DNA from: Acidobacteriota bacterium
GTDB taxonomy: Bacteria > Acidobacteriota > Vicinamibacteria > Vicinamibacterales > UBA2999
Direction: 5' to 3'
NCBI GenBank assembly: GCA_947482665.1
Contig: CANKJK010000004.1
Location: forward strand, 186,001-250,000
Length of the DNA stretch: 64,000 bases
Each line of letters begins with the position of its first letter. Position 1 is the stretch's first letter. A model generated the notes under the pieces. That model ran no database searches. It had not been told where the DNA came from and was given only the letters and a program-made list of their open reading frames with translations. Shown piece after piece: positions 24,610-34,183 of this stretch. The translations under genes were made by a program, and so were the position numbers.

Positions 24610-26403
24610 GTGACGTTCCGCGTCGATCTCCTCGCCGTCACCCTTGCGCTCGTGAGTTCGGCCATCGCGTGCAAGGGGGCGCCCCCTCCTTCGCCCGTCA
24701 AGAGCGCTCCTCCAGGACGCATGCGCTTTACGGACGTCACCCAGGCCTCCGCGGTGCAGTCGACCTGGGTAGCAGGCAGTTCCGGCCACAACTATTACGT
24801 GGAGCAGATGGGCGGCGGAGGTGCCTTCCTGGACTATGACCAGGATGGGCGCCTGGACTTCTTTGTGGCTGGGGGCGGCGTGTTGCCGGGTTACAAGGGT
24901 AACCGGCCGCCAGGGGATCGCCTGTACCGCAACAATCCCGATTCCACGTTCTCTGACGTGACCAAGGCAGCCGGCATTCGTACGGACTGGTACACGCTCG
25001 GCGCTGCTTCGGCCGACTACGACAACGATGGTCTGCCTGACCTGTTTGTGACGGCCGTTCAGGGGAACACGCTCTATCACAACGATGGTCACGGGCATTT
25101 CGTCGACGTCACGGAGCATGCCGGTGTCAGAGGCTCGGCGCTCTCCACCAGTGCGGCCTTCCTGGACTACGACAATGACGGGTGGGTTGATCTGTTCGTG
25201 GGGCGCTACATGGACTACGCGGTGATCGCGGATAAGGGGTGCGCGATCCGGGGGATGGGACAGCAGGACCTGAATCGCGCGCGGATCATGGAGGAACACC
25301 AGAAGGGAGTATCAAAGCTCCCGCTGACCTGTGGCCCGCACGTGATGCCAACCACATCAAGCCTCCTGTACCACAACAACGGAGACGGCACGTTCACGGA
25401 TGTCAGCGCCGCATCAGGGATCAGTGCGGCCCAGGGTCACGCGCTGGCTGTCGGCATTGCCGACTTCAATGACGACGGGCTTCCGGATATTCACGTCGCC
25501 TCAGATGGCTATCCCAGCCTCCTGTTCATGAACCTCGGCGGGGGACGATTCAAGGAAGACGCCGTCCGTGCCGGTGTCGCGACGTGGAAGGGTGGACGGG
25601 CGTTCGCAGGCATGGGCACCGACACCGCCGATTTCGACAACGATGGCCGGGCGGATCTGGTCACGTCGAACTACGAAAAGGAACCGGAGACGCTCTATCG
25701 GGGCCGAGGCGACGGAACGTTCATCGACGTCGTTGAGCAATCCGGTGTGATGACGCCGAGCTATCCCTTCCTGAAGTGGGGCGTTCGTGCGTTGGATTTC
25801 AACGGGGATGGCTGGAGAGATCTCATGATTGTGTCGGGACACGTGGACCCGGCCGGGACTCCGGGACGGCCGCTCAACATCCCTGATGAAAGCTGGCCCG
25901 GGAAGGGCTTTGCGCAGGAAGCGCTGGTCCTGGTCGGAACCGGGACGGGAACGTTCTCAGACAAGTCGGCTTCCTCCGGGCCGTTCTTCAAGGACAAGCA
26001 CGTCGCGAGGGGAGCGGCCTTTGCGGATTTCGATAACGATGGCGACTGGGATGCCCTGATTGTGAATATCGACGAGCCCGCTGTGCTGCTGCGGAACGAC
26101 AGTCCAGGACATCGTTGGGGCCGATTGCAGCTTGAGGGTGCGGGCTGCAACCGGGATGCGCTCGGGGCTCGTGTCCGGGTGACGACCGGAAATCTGACGC
26201 AGACCGAGTACGTGCGTTCGGGTAGCAGCTACCTCTCGGATCATGACCGCCGTCCGCTCTTCGGACTGCCCGGTTCCGCTCCCGCCGTCGCTGAGATCCG
26301 ATGGCCGTGTGGAGCCGTGCAGACGGTGAACCTGCAGCCGGGCCAGACCGTGCGCGTCAAGGAGGCCGGGTGCCGGCTTCCTCATCGAAAGGAAGTGCAG
26401 TGA
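24610..26403 (+). CDS. CRTAC1-type lipoprotein (FG-GAP plus ASPIC/UnbV)
   Basis: A 597-residue protein from GTG 24610, six bases after the DsbA-like stop. Its N-terminus has a lipobox-like VSSAIAC, so it is probably a lipoprotein. FG-GAP blades include FLDYDQDGRLDFFVA, SADYDNDGLPDLFVT, FLDYDNDGWVDLFVG, IADFNDDGLPDIHVAS, TADFDNDGRADLVTS and FADFDNDGDWDALIV. The ASPIC/UnbV end shows GCNRDALGARVRVTTGNLTQTEYVRSGSSYLSDHDRRPLFGLPGSA and AEIRWPCGAVQTVNLQPGQTV. Its stop shares one base with the start of the NqrB/RnfD-Sel1 gene. The track start at 24394 lies in the previous gene. Confidence 0.83.
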   Translation: MTFRVDLLAVTLALVSSAIACKGAPPPSPVKSAPPGRMRFTDVTQASAVQSTWVAGSSGHNYYVEQMGGGGAFLDYDQDGRLDFFVAGGGVLPGYKGNRPPGDRLYRNNPDSTFSDVTKAAGIRTDWYTLGAASADYDNDGLPDLFVTAVQGNTLYHNDGHGHFVDVTEHAGVRGSALSTSAAFLDYDNDGWVDLFVGRYMDYAVIADKGCAIRGMGQQDLNRARIMEEHQKGVSKLPLTCGPHVMPTTSSLLYHNNGDGTFTDVSAASGISAAQGHALAVGIADFNDDGLPDIHVASDGYPSLLFMNLGGGRFKEDAVRAGVATWKGGRAFAGMGTDTADFDNDGRADLVTSNYEKEPETLYRGRGDGTFIDVVEQSGVMTPSYPFLKWGVRALDFNGDGWRDLMIVSGHVDPAGTPGRPLNIPDESWPGKGFAQEALVLVGTGTGTFSDKSASSGPFFKDKHVARGAAFADFDNDGDWDALIVNIDEPAVLLRNDSPGHRWGRLQLEGAGCNRDALGARVRVTTGNLTQTEYVRSGSSYLSDHDRRPLFGLPGSAPAVAEIRWPCGAVQTVNLQPGQTVRVKEAGCRLPHRKEVQ

Positions 26404-28223
26404 TGGCGGGCAAGGCCCCTGTGAGCCAGCGTGGAGGTGCCAGGACCCGACCCGACAGCCCGCTGGTAGGAAAGCTGCTGCCCATAGCCGGCGCCGTCGC
26501 GCTCTCCGCGTTTGCCGCGTTCCCATCGATTCGGGCCAGTCGGAATCTTCTGGCCAGCGTTGCGGGCGCTGCCGTGGTCCTGCTTGGCTGGGCCGTTCTG
26601 CTCTTGCTGAGCAATCGGGGCGCGGGCCGCCGGCAGGATCTGGTGAAGGAATCGACGCCCGCCGACGTGGTCCATTCGCTGACGCTGGCGGCGTTCTTCG
26701 TGTACTGGGCCTATGCCTCAGGGCCCGTGCGCACGGTTGCCGCGCCGATTGTCGCGCAGGTCGTCTTCGCTTATGTGTTCGACATGCTCCTCGTGTGGTC
26801 ACGTCGAGAGAGCTACACCCTCGGATGGGGACTGCTACCTGTCGTGGGAACCATCAATCTCTTTCTGTGGTTTCACGCTGACGGGTTTGTGTTCCAGCTG
26901 GGTATGGTGGCCGTGGCGGTCCTGGCGCGCGAGTTTCTTCGCTGGGAGCGCAACGGCGAGCGCGTCCCGGTCATCAATCCCGTCGCGCTCGCACTTGTCG
27001 TCGCCTCGGTCGCGATTATCGCCATGGCGAAGCCGGGTCTGACGACAGGTGAGGACCAGGCGGCGTTGCTGTTCGTGCCTCAGTGGATCTATCCAGCCAT
27101 CGTCGCGCTGACCCTGCCGTGGCTCTACCTGCGTCGTCTGGTGGTGCTGCCGCTCACCGCCGTGCTGGCTCTCTACCTGTTCAACCTCGTGCACCTCAGG
27201 CTGACAGGGACCTACTTCTTCGTGGACTCGACGGTGCCCGTGACGGTGTTTCTCGCCACTCAGCTCCTTCTGACGGCGGCGGAGACGCTGCCCACGTCGG
27301 AGCTTGGGCGAATGGCGGCCGGGGTCCTGTACGCGGGGGCGGTCGTTGGCCTCCATGCGTTGCTGCGCCGGTTCGGCGTGCCGACGTTTCACGCGGTGTG
27401 GCTGCCGGTTCCCGTCTTGAATCTGGCCTCCAGGGCTCTGGATTGGATCGCGCGGGTCCGCGTGTTTCGTTTCGTGAGTCCGGAGTATCTTGCCGAACGG
27501 CTGGGTCCCGGCCTGCGGAATACGGTCTACCTGGTGCTGTGGGTCGTCGTCTTCGGAGGACTATCGACGGTCAAGGCCCTTGGCGACGCTCACGAAGCAC
27601 GCACGGTACCATTCTGGTACCAGGCCTGCGAAGACAATCGCCCCAACGGGTGCCAGCGATACGAAGAACTGCTGCGCACCCACTGTGCAGCGGAGTCCGG
27701 CTGGGCCTGCAATGAACTGGGCGTGCTCGTCAACGACAAGAAACTCAGCGGCAAGGAGGACCTCGACGTCCTCTTCAACAGCGCGTGTGGTTTTGGCTCC
27801 AGTGCCGGATGTGCCAACCGGGACACGTTTCGGTCAGCCCGCCAGGACTTCGGCCACGGCGTTCCAACCCTGCTGGACTTCAGGGTGATTCTTCGGCAGG
27901 GCAAGCCCCTCCGAGAGAAGACCCCCCTGCAGATCCTTGCGAGGGCCTGCGCCGAAGGCTGGATGGCCGGCTGCGATCGGCTCGCGGCTCTCTACTTCCA
28001 GGGGACCGGCGTGACGGCGGACAAATCGAAGGCGGCAGCGTTGGAGTTCCGCGCCTGCGAGGGGCGTCACGCTCCCGCGTGCGCGAATCTCGGTTTGATG
28101 TTCAGCCAAGGTGACGGCGTACCGCAGGATCGCGCCAAGGCGCTGGACTACCTGTCGAAGGCGTGCGACCTCGGCATGGCGAAGGCCTGCACGTGGCTCG
28201 ACGAGGAGTCAGCGAAGCGTTAG
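26403..28223 (+). CDS. NqrB/RnfD-like membrane protein fused to Cys-rich Sel1 repeats
   Basis: A 606-residue protein. Residues 1 to about 370 contain ten or so hydrophobic helices with weak similarity to NqrB/RnfD electron-transfer subunits (FAYVFDMLLVWSRRESYTLGWGLLPVVGTINLF; LAREFLRWERNGERVPVINPVALAL). The position equivalent to the family DPxTSP motif reads AAETLPTSELGR, so that motif is degenerate. The C-terminal 200 residues carry Sel1-like repeats with paired cysteines (ACEDNRPNGCQRYEELL, CACEGRHAPAC-type spacing, KACDLGMAKACTWL), like Helicobacter cysteine-rich proteins. A paralogue lies at 43454-45058. It ends convergently with the TPR/FG-GAP gene, overlapping by 4 bases. Confidence 0.7.
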   Translation: MAGKAPVSQRGGARTRPDSPLVGKLLPIAGAVALSAFAAFPSIRASRNLLASVAGAAVVLLGWAVLLLLSNRGAGRRQDLVKESTPADVVHSLTLAAFFVYWAYASGPVRTVAAPIVAQVVFAYVFDMLLVWSRRESYTLGWGLLPVVGTINLFLWFHADGFVFQLGMVAVAVLAREFLRWERNGERVPVINPVALALVVASVAIIAMAKPGLTTGEDQAALLFVPQWIYPAIVALTLPWLYLRRLVVLPLTAVLALYLFNLVHLRLTGTYFFVDSTVPVTVFLATQLLLTAAETLPTSELGRMAAGVLYAGAVVGLHALLRRFGVPTFHAVWLPVPVLNLASRALDWIARVRVFRFVSPEYLAERLGPGLRNTVYLVLWVVVFGGLSTVKALGDAHEARTVPFWYQACEDNRPNGCQRYEELLRTHCAAESGWACNELGVLVNDKKLSGKEDLDVLFNSACGFGSSAGCANRDTFRSARQDFGHGVPTLLDFRVILRQGKPLREKTPLQILARACAEGWMAGCDRLAALYFQGTGVTADKSKAAALEFRACEGRHAPACANLGLMFSQGDGVPQDRAKALDYLSKACDLGMAKACTWLDEESAKR

Positions 28224-31200
28224 CGCAGTGCCTGTCGCGCGGGCTCCGGCCCGACGTAGCGCGTGTGGTAGGTCATGAAATCCTGGTGCTGCCGGTGATA
28301 CACCGGGTCGTCCTCCAGGCGGCCTGGCGCGGCGTTGTAGCGAGGATCCCGATGCGTCGGCAGCGGGAGCACCGTACGTGAGAAGGACGTGTTGTAGTCG
28401 CCGTCCTTGACCCATCCGTCGCTCATGACGATGAAGTCGCGCGCTGTGCCAGCCTGGGGCGCCGGCGCCTCAGGGAATTGCAGGCGGAGTTCGTCGCCCG
28501 CATTCATGATCACGTAGCGGTCGTCGACGCCGGTGAGTAGTTCCCGGACGTCGCCATACCGCGTGTAGTACCCCTCAAGATCCAGCCAGCGCGGCGAGGT
28601 GCCGGCCACCGTGTACCGTGGTCTCTCAGGTGAGCTCGGGGACGACTGTTCGGTCGCCGAGTAGCCGCGGAACCTGAGGTCCGCGGTGCGCAGCGCCAGA
28701 CGCTGCGGCTCGACGTGGACGTCAGGGCGCCCAACCGCCCATCCCAGGCGATCCCAGAAGATCTCGAGGTTCGTTGAGAGGCGCAGCCGGCGGGGGCCCT
28801 GGCGCGGAAAGAGCCCCGACAGATCCAGCATCACCGTCTTGTCCTTGCCGGCCGGGAACCCGAGGTTGGCTCGGGCGGTGTGGAAGCGGCCCGACTCGTC
28901 GGCGATCTCCAGCGACAGCCCTCTCGGGGCAGGGTGCGTGCCCTGACTGATGGCGATGTTCACCGAGCTGTCCGTCGGGTGAATCCAGCCCTGGGCCACG
29001 AGCCACAGCGGGCCTCTGCGTGGGGCATCCTCCGGCAGTGTCAGCTCCACGAAGTGATCCCGCGTGATGCCCTGGTAACGCCCGCGACCGGCGAAGTCCA
29101 GGTGATGGTCGTCCCGGTCGCGCACGACGTCTCCGACCTCCCGACCCTGGTCATCGCGGACGGACGCAAAGTGGCCGACGGGTGATGTGACGACGACGTC
29201 GAGCGAAGGCGCCGGCACCGCGAAGCGTTCGTCGATGAAGACCTCCGTGCCCACGGGATGGTCGACCACCAGCAGGGACACGAGATCAAAGAAGTGTGTT
29301 TCCCAGAGCTCCGCTGTGATGCGCAGGTCGTAGGCACCGTTGCGGGCCACGATCGCCTGGCCGGGCACCTTCACCCGATCCTCGGTCATCACGACGTTGG
29401 CCGTGGCCTGGGCGTTGATGCGGAGCCCCAACGGTGATCGCCAGATGAGGTCGGACAGGAAGTTCATGGCGTGGCCGTTCCACGCGAAGAGCCACGGGCA
29501 CGAACCCTTGAGGCGCTGGTCCGCGAGCATCGTGGCGTCCGCCTTCTGGTCAAAGTCCGACTGCAGCACGCCATTCGGCCAGGTGATGCGGACCACGTTG
29601 GTGAGCGTGGCGTCGCCGAGGCCGAAGTGGACGATCGGGGACGTGATCGTCTGGCGCTGCAGATGCAGCCCGGAGCGGACTTCCACTTCACCGCCGATGC
29701 CAAACGAGTTGATCCGCTGGTCACCCTGAGCCTGTGCCGCACGCGGCCGCACCACCTGCCAGTGATACGCCTTCGAACCGCGGCTCTTCAACGTCGTGAG
29801 TTGGTGGGCCGCGTCCAGGCCAACAAGGTCCAGGCGTCCGTCGCCGTCGAGATCGGCGGCACTGGACGCGACAAGAGGCAGCGTCACAGCGAGGGGGCTG
29901 AATTGCTGGTCGTTCCCCGCCAGCAGCACGCGCGTGCCATCAGGACCCGAGACGACGAGGTCCGCCGCACCGTTGTTGTCGAGGTCGGCGACGCTGATCC
30001 GCGCCGTCCCGAGCGCGAACGTCGCTGGCGGGTTCAGTCGCGCAATTGGGGAGAGCGCCCCGGTTTCGAGCGCCATCCGCGTGATGGCGCCGTCCGCCGC
30101 GAGCAGCAGGAGGTCCAGCGTCCGGCCGTGGCTGATGTCACCAGCCGCGAGGGCGACCGCCGTCACAGCGGGAAGCGCTTGCCGGGTGAACGCGCCGCCA
30201 CGCGCATTGAGGAACACCTGCACGTGGCCTGCGGCACCCAGCATCGCCGCATCCGGCGTGCCGTCGCCATCCAGGTCGACCCAGACAAAAGCGCGGAGGT
30301 CCGCGACGCCCGTCCAGGGATTGCTCGTCGTGAAGGTGCCATCTCCGTTATTACGCAGCAGCAACGGCGCGCCGCTGATTGGGGCTGCGATCACATCCAG
30401 GTCGCCATCAAGGTCTGTATCCGCTGCCCAGAGTCCCGAGAGCGGTGAGCTGGTCACATTGCTCGGGAGATGAGCGGCCGCGGTCACGTCCGTGAAGCCT
30501 GCGCTCTCGGACTGTTGAAGAAGCCGCAGGCCCTTTGAGCTCGCGATGGCGAGGTCCGTGCGGAAGTCGTAGTTGAGGTCCACTGGCAGGATGCGGGAGG
30601 CGCCAGCGGTGCCCGGGATGATCCGCCCAGCCACAAAGACACCTGCGGGCGTCGCTGTAGCAACAACTGGCGCGCCCTCGCCGCGCAGCGAGACGATGCT
30701 CACATCCGCCGCGTCGGTGCCGCCTGGCTCCCGGCTCGGAACGGCGGTGAATGCCAACGCGGTATCCGGCGCGGCCGCCTTCGGCGCGGGATTGGGCAGC
30801 GCCAGAAAGCTATTCAGCGGCTCCCCGGCGGTGTCCTGCGCATCGCTCACGGTTGCGAGGGCCTTCCGGTAGCCAGGCGTGGCGACCAGGATGTTCTTCA
30901 GAAAGACGGCCTGGAGTTCAGCCGAGCGCGTGTCCTTCGCCGCGGCGGTCTTCAGCGCCTCCCATTGTTCGCGTGCTTCCGAGGGCCAGCCCGCTGCCAG
31001 CGCCGCCAGTGGAGCCAGCGTGTCCGCGAGTGCCGTGGCGTTGCCATGGGTGGCCACGAGCCGTGCGTACTCCAACCGGACGGCCAGATTGTCGGTCGAG
31101 CGCAGCAATGCGGAGTACGCCTGCTCGGCGGCCTGTTCGTTCGCGGCGCCGCCCAGGCGTTCGGTGAGCTGGGCAATCGTGAAGGCCGAGCGCACATCGG

Positions 31201-31615
31201 TCGGCTCGGCGCGCACGGCGTGCTTCAGGCTGTCGATCGCCTCGGGAATCCGGCCGGCAAGGGTGTGAGCCAGCGCCTGGAGTCGCAGCACGGCCGGCTG
31301 ACTTGGGGCCAGCGCGACGGCCCGTTCGAGCGGCTTGGAGGCCTGCTCCAGTTCCTGGTGCCGAAGGTACAGTAGGGCCAGGTTCGCCCAGCCAGCCGGT
31401 TCTTCGGGCACGAGGACGGTGAGGCGCTGAAACTTCTCGAGGGCGAGCCCGTCCTGGCTCGTCTGCATGGCGGCCAGCCCGGTGTGAAACGTCGAGACGG
31501 CTTCTGCGTACGCGTCAGGCGAAACCTCAGGCGATGACTTGCGCGGTGAGCAGGCGCCGCTCACCAGCGCGAGAGCCAGCAGCACGGGCACCGAGGCGCG
31601 GGATGTGCGCGTCAT
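28220..31615 (-). CDS. large TPR + FG-GAP + ASPIC/UnbV lipoprotein
   Basis: A 1,131-residue exported protein, last gene of the minus-strand operon. The signal ends in a lipobox (LALALVSGAC). Residues about 30-260 are TPRs (EPAGWANLALLYLRHQELEQASKPLERAVALAPSQPAVLRLQALAHTL). FG-GAP blades follow (LPVDLNYDFRTDLAIAS, AADTDLDGDLDVIAAP, WVDLDGDGTPDAAML, VADLDNNGAADLVVS, AADLDGDGRLDLVGL). An ASPIC/UnbV-like region has FGIGGEVEVRSGLHLQRQTI and VVRITWPNGVLQSDFDQK. The last 400 residues are a unique C-terminal domain with KGSCPWLFAWNGHAMNFLSDLIWRSPLGLRINAQ. The ATG overlaps the flavoprotein stop by 4 bases. Confidence 0.8.
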   Translation of the reverse strand: MTRTSRASVPVLLALALVSGACSPRKSSPEVSPDAYAEAVSTFHTGLAAMQTSQDGLALEKFQRLTVLVPEEPAGWANLALLYLRHQELEQASKPLERAVALAPSQPAVLRLQALAHTLAGRIPEAIDSLKHAVRAEPTDVRSAFTIAQLTERLGGAANEQAAEQAYSALLRSTDNLAVRLEYARLVATHGNATALADTLAPLAALAAGWPSEAREQWEALKTAAAKDTRSAELQAVFLKNILVATPGYRKALATVSDAQDTAGEPLNSFLALPNPAPKAAAPDTALAFTAVPSREPGGTDAADVSIVSLRGEGAPVVATATPAGVFVAGRIIPGTAGASRILPVDLNYDFRTDLAIASSKGLRLLQQSESAGFTDVTAAAHLPSNVTSSPLSGLWAADTDLDGDLDVIAAPISGAPLLLRNNGDGTFTTSNPWTGVADLRAFVWVDLDGDGTPDAAMLGAAGHVQVFLNARGGAFTRQALPAVTAVALAAGDISHGRTLDLLLLAADGAITRMALETGALSPIARLNPPATFALGTARISVADLDNNGAADLVVSGPDGTRVLLAGNDQQFSPLAVTLPLVASSAADLDGDGRLDLVGLDAAHQLTTLKSRGSKAYHWQVVRPRAAQAQGDQRINSFGIGGEVEVRSGLHLQRQTITSPIVHFGLGDATLTNVVRITWPNGVLQSDFDQKADATMLADQRLKGSCPWLFAWNGHAMNFLSDLIWRSPLGLRINAQATANVVMTEDRVKVPGQAIVARNGAYDLRITAELWETHFFDLVSLLVVDHPVGTEVFIDERFAVPAPSLDVVVTSPVGHFASVRDDQGREVGDVVRDRDDHHLDFAGRGRYQGITRDHFVELTLPEDAPRRGPLWLVAQGWIHPTDSSVNIAISQGTHPAPRGLSLEIADESGRFHTARANLGFPAGKDKTVMLDLSGLFPRQGPRRLRLSTNLEIFWDRLGWAVGRPDVHVEPQRLALRTADLRFRGYSATEQSSPSSPERPRYTVAGTSPRWLDLEGYYTRYGDVRELLTGVDDRYVIMNAGDELRLQFPEAPAPQAGTARDFIVMSDGWVKDGDYNTSFSRTVLPLPTHRDPRYNAAPGRLEDDPVYHRQHQDFMTYHTRYVGPEPARQALR

Positions 31616-33195
31616 CTCAGAATCTCCTCACGGGACGGGGTATCAAATCCGGAACGCTCGAGCAGCGCCTTCAATTCTTCAGCAGTCGCGCCGAGCCTGG
31701 GCGCAGCACGCATCAGATCATCCGCCAATGCCGGGTACCAATCGCGGCGACCGCGGTCGCCGAGGCCCGCAACGTCAATGGGCGCGATCGCGGCGTCGAT
31801 CCGGGTGAGCAGTGCGGCTCGTGCCGTGCCGGTCTGGTGCGCCATGGCCGCGTCGCAGCACGCGGTGAACTCCGCGCTGAATGCGGGGCGACCGACCAGC
31901 AGAAAGCCTGGGGCATCTTCCGGCCGGCCCAGCCTGCGAACGGTTTCGCTGAAGCTGGCCGCCGCGAAGTACAGGAGGCTCACGCGCTTGAAAAGCGCGA
32001 AGTCCTCCATGCTGGCGTACAGCGCGGCGACGAGGCGTTCCGTGGCGTCGAGTTCCTGCTGCGTCTGCCGCGCATAGTCGGCGAGGGCTTCGGCGCGGCC
32101 AGGTTGGCACCATGTCTGATGGAGCACATCCACCAGACGGCCAATACCCAGCAGCGTCAGCGGAAACCCGGTGGAGAGCAACGGGTCGATCACGCCGGCC
32201 GCCGAGGGCAGCATGGCCCAGCAGGGTCCGACGACTGCCTCGCTCCTGAACGCCACGCGCGGTGAGTGGATAAACGGCCGCGTGGCCCTGGCCTGCGCAA
32301 ACTGTGCCTGCACCGAGGGCAGGCGACTCAGCAGACGCCGCCACGCCGGTTCGCCCTCCTGGAACCGCAGCTCGCGAGCCAGGCTGTCGGTCACGGCCGC
32401 ACCAGCGCTTGTCAGGCCGTTGCTGAACCTGAGGATCCAGATCCAGCCACCCGGGAAGACGTGGTGTACCGCCGCGTCGTCAATCGGAAACGGTGGACGA
32501 GCCTCGGGTGGGTTGAGGTCGTCCCAGCGTGTCACGCCGGTGAAGTGCGTATAGAGCCCCTGCGTGGCGGGCAGCCACCTGGGCGTCCGTTCATCGAGTG
32601 CGAGCGTACGATGCAGAAAGCCACGCGGGCCGCTCGCGTCGACGACAAAGCGCGTGGTGACGCGGATGGCTTGGGCGGGCCGCGTCGCCTCGATCACGGC
32701 ACCGCGGTCGCCCTCCACGTGCAAGGTCGAGATGGTCGTGTCGTCGAAATACGTGGCTCCCAGGGCGACGGCTTCGCCGACCAGGTGCTCGTCAAAGTCG
32801 GGCCGGTACCAATGCGTGTCGGCAATCGCGTCGTGCGGACTGGCGGCCACCAGCAACTGACGCTCATGCCCGGCATCCGCGAAAGGCTGATCCCAGTCAT
32901 GCCTGAAGAAGCTGAAGCCTCGCTTCAATCCGCATCCGACCTGCGGGTACGCGCGCTGCCACGTGCCCCACTTCGAGAAGGGGCGCAGTTGCGGCAGGTC
33001 GTAGCGGTCCGCGAACTCCTCGAGCAGCAGCCCTGCAAGAGGCGTTGACGATTCGCCGATCGCGAAGCGTGGATGACGGCCGCGTTCGAGCAGCACGACG
33101 GAGTAGCCGAGGCGCCGCAACGCGAGGGCGGTCAGCGAGCCGCTGAAGCCCGCGCCCACGATCGTGACGTCCGCGTCGAGGTGGGTGACGGCCAT
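31612..33195 (-). CDS. FAD-dependent halogenase-like monooxygenase
   Basis: A 527-residue flavoprotein of the tryptophan-halogenase/NAD(P)-FAD oxidoreductase superfamily. It has an N-terminal Rossmann motif DVTIVGAGFSGSLTALALRRLGY, a GESSTPLAG segment, the second FAD motif TRFVVDASGPRGFL and GPCWAMLPSAAGVIDPLLSTGFPLTLLGIG. A WIWIL sequence (FPGGWIWILRF) sits where true halogenases have WxWxIP, but the Pro is missing. It may therefore hydroxylate or oxidise rather than halogenate (inference). ATG 33195 is chosen because the track's 33219 overlaps the radical SAM gene, which ends 4 bases upstream. The substrate is unknown. Confidence 0.75.
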   Translation of the reverse strand: MAVTHLDADVTIVGAGFSGSLTALALRRLGYSVVLLERGRHPRFAIGESSTPLAGLLLEEFADRYDLPQLRPFSKWGTWQRAYPQVGCGLKRGFSFFRHDWDQPFADAGHERQLLVAASPHDAIADTHWYRPDFDEHLVGEAVALGATYFDDTTISTLHVEGDRGAVIEATRPAQAIRVTTRFVVDASGPRGFLHRTLALDERTPRWLPATQGLYTHFTGVTRWDDLNPPEARPPFPIDDAAVHHVFPGGWIWILRFSNGLTSAGAAVTDSLARELRFQEGEPAWRRLLSRLPSVQAQFAQARATRPFIHSPRVAFRSEAVVGPCWAMLPSAAGVIDPLLSTGFPLTLLGIGRLVDVLHQTWCQPGRAEALADYARQTQQELDATERLVAALYASMEDFALFKRVSLLYFAAASFSETVRRLGRPEDAPGFLLVGRPAFSAEFTACCDAAMAHQTGTARAALLTRIDAAIAPIDVAGLGDRGRRDWYPALADDLMRAAPRLGATAEELKALLERSGFDTPSREEILR

Positions 33196-33199
33196 GCGG

Positions 33200-34183
33200 T
33201 CAGTGCGCCGAGCCGCCACAGTCGCCGCAGGCGACGGGGGGAGCGAGCTGCTGAGAGTGATTCATCTGTACGAGTCGCGCGCGGCGAGCCTGGGCGCACG
33301 CCTCGCAGTCGCTAAAGCGATCGAGATCCCACGCGTCGGCGAAGACATAGCCGCGCGCACGCGTCAACGCCAGGATACAGGCACGCTCCAGGTGCGCCAA
33401 TCGAGGCTCCGCGAAGAGCCCTTCGCCTGCGAGCGCTTCCAGTGCTCCGTTGCCCGTGCGGGTTGGAATCAAGGAGACCGCAGACGCTCCGCACGCAAAC
33501 GCCACGTCGACCGACCGTTCCAGCCACGCGTCCTGCTCAGCGGTCGGAATGAACGGCGGGTGCACCAGCAGAAAGACCCGGAGGCGGATGCCGCGCTCGG
33601 CGAGCGCCGCTGCCGCACGCGTGAAGTCGTCGACCGTCATGCGCTTGTGCAGTCGAGCCAGCGCGTCGGGATGCGCCGTTTCGAGCCCCATGGCCACTTC
33701 GAGAGCCGTGGTCCGCAAGGCGCGCTGCCAGCGGTCGACGCGCGGTCCCACAAGGGAGGGATGCGATTCCACGATCACCCGGGAGATCCCGGAGAGGGCG
33801 TCCGCGAGGTCCTCGCAGTCGCTCTCGGGCACGGCCCGCGGGTCGAAGAAGCTGCCCGCGTTGTAGAGCTTGACGTGCGCCGGCACTCCACCCGGGGCGC
33901 TGCGCATCTCCAACAGTGCCTGGCGCACCTGGGCCGCGAGGGCGCCCGGTGGCGTGTCGCCAGGAATCGTGTGGCGCCACAGGTCGCACATCACGCAACG
34001 CCAGGGGCACTCACGGCCGGTGAGGAAGATCGTCGCGACGCGGGCGAGCTGTCCGGTCGCGTCGGGCTCCTCGTCGATGATCCACCCCTGGTGACGGAGC
34101 GGATCGTGGTCCGGCCGCGGTCCACGCCGATCGAGCACGAACCGATCGCGTTGGGCGATCCCGGCCGGATACGACGCCGTCAC
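33200..34183 (-). CDS. radical SAM protein of unassigned subfamily
   Basis: A 327-residue radical SAM enzyme. The [4Fe-4S]/SAM motif CxxxCxxC is Cys59, Cys63, Cys66 (GRECPWRCVMCDLWRHT). The barrel continues with VKLYNAGSFFDP, VIVESHPSLV, LEVAMGLETAHPDALARLHKRMTVDDF and FLLVHPPFIPTAEQDAWL. The C-terminus adds two Cys pairs (SDCEACAQARR; ACGDCGGSAH) that could hold an auxiliary cluster or zinc. The Elp3-like barrel resembles uncharacterised enzymes near tRNA-modifying families, but nothing here proves an RNA substrate. The start overlaps the asparagine-synthase-like stop by 4 bases. Confidence 0.82.
   Translation of the reverse strand: MTASYPAGIAQRDRFVLDRRGPRPDHDPLRHQGWIIDEEPDATGQLARVATIFLTGRECPWRCVMCDLWRHTIPGDTPPGALAAQVRQALLEMRSAPGGVPAHVKLYNAGSFFDPRAVPESDCEDLADALSGISRVIVESHPSLVGPRVDRWQRALRTTALEVAMGLETAHPDALARLHKRMTVDDFTRAAAALAERGIRLRVFLLVHPPFIPTAEQDAWLERSVDVAFACGASAVSLIPTRTGNGALEALAGEGLFAEPRLAHLERACILALTRARGYVFADAWDLDRFSDCEACAQARRARLVQMNHSQQLAPPVACGDCGGSAH

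Noticed and set aside
26403-28223. Functional RnfD/NqrB subunit of an Rnf or Nqr complex
   Set aside because: Similarity is partial, the DPxTSP motif is degenerate, and no other Rnf/Nqr genes lie in the window.
31612-33195. Confirmed tryptophan halogenase
   Set aside because: The FAD motifs fit, but the WxWxIP signature reads WIWIL without Pro, so halogenase activity is not claimed.
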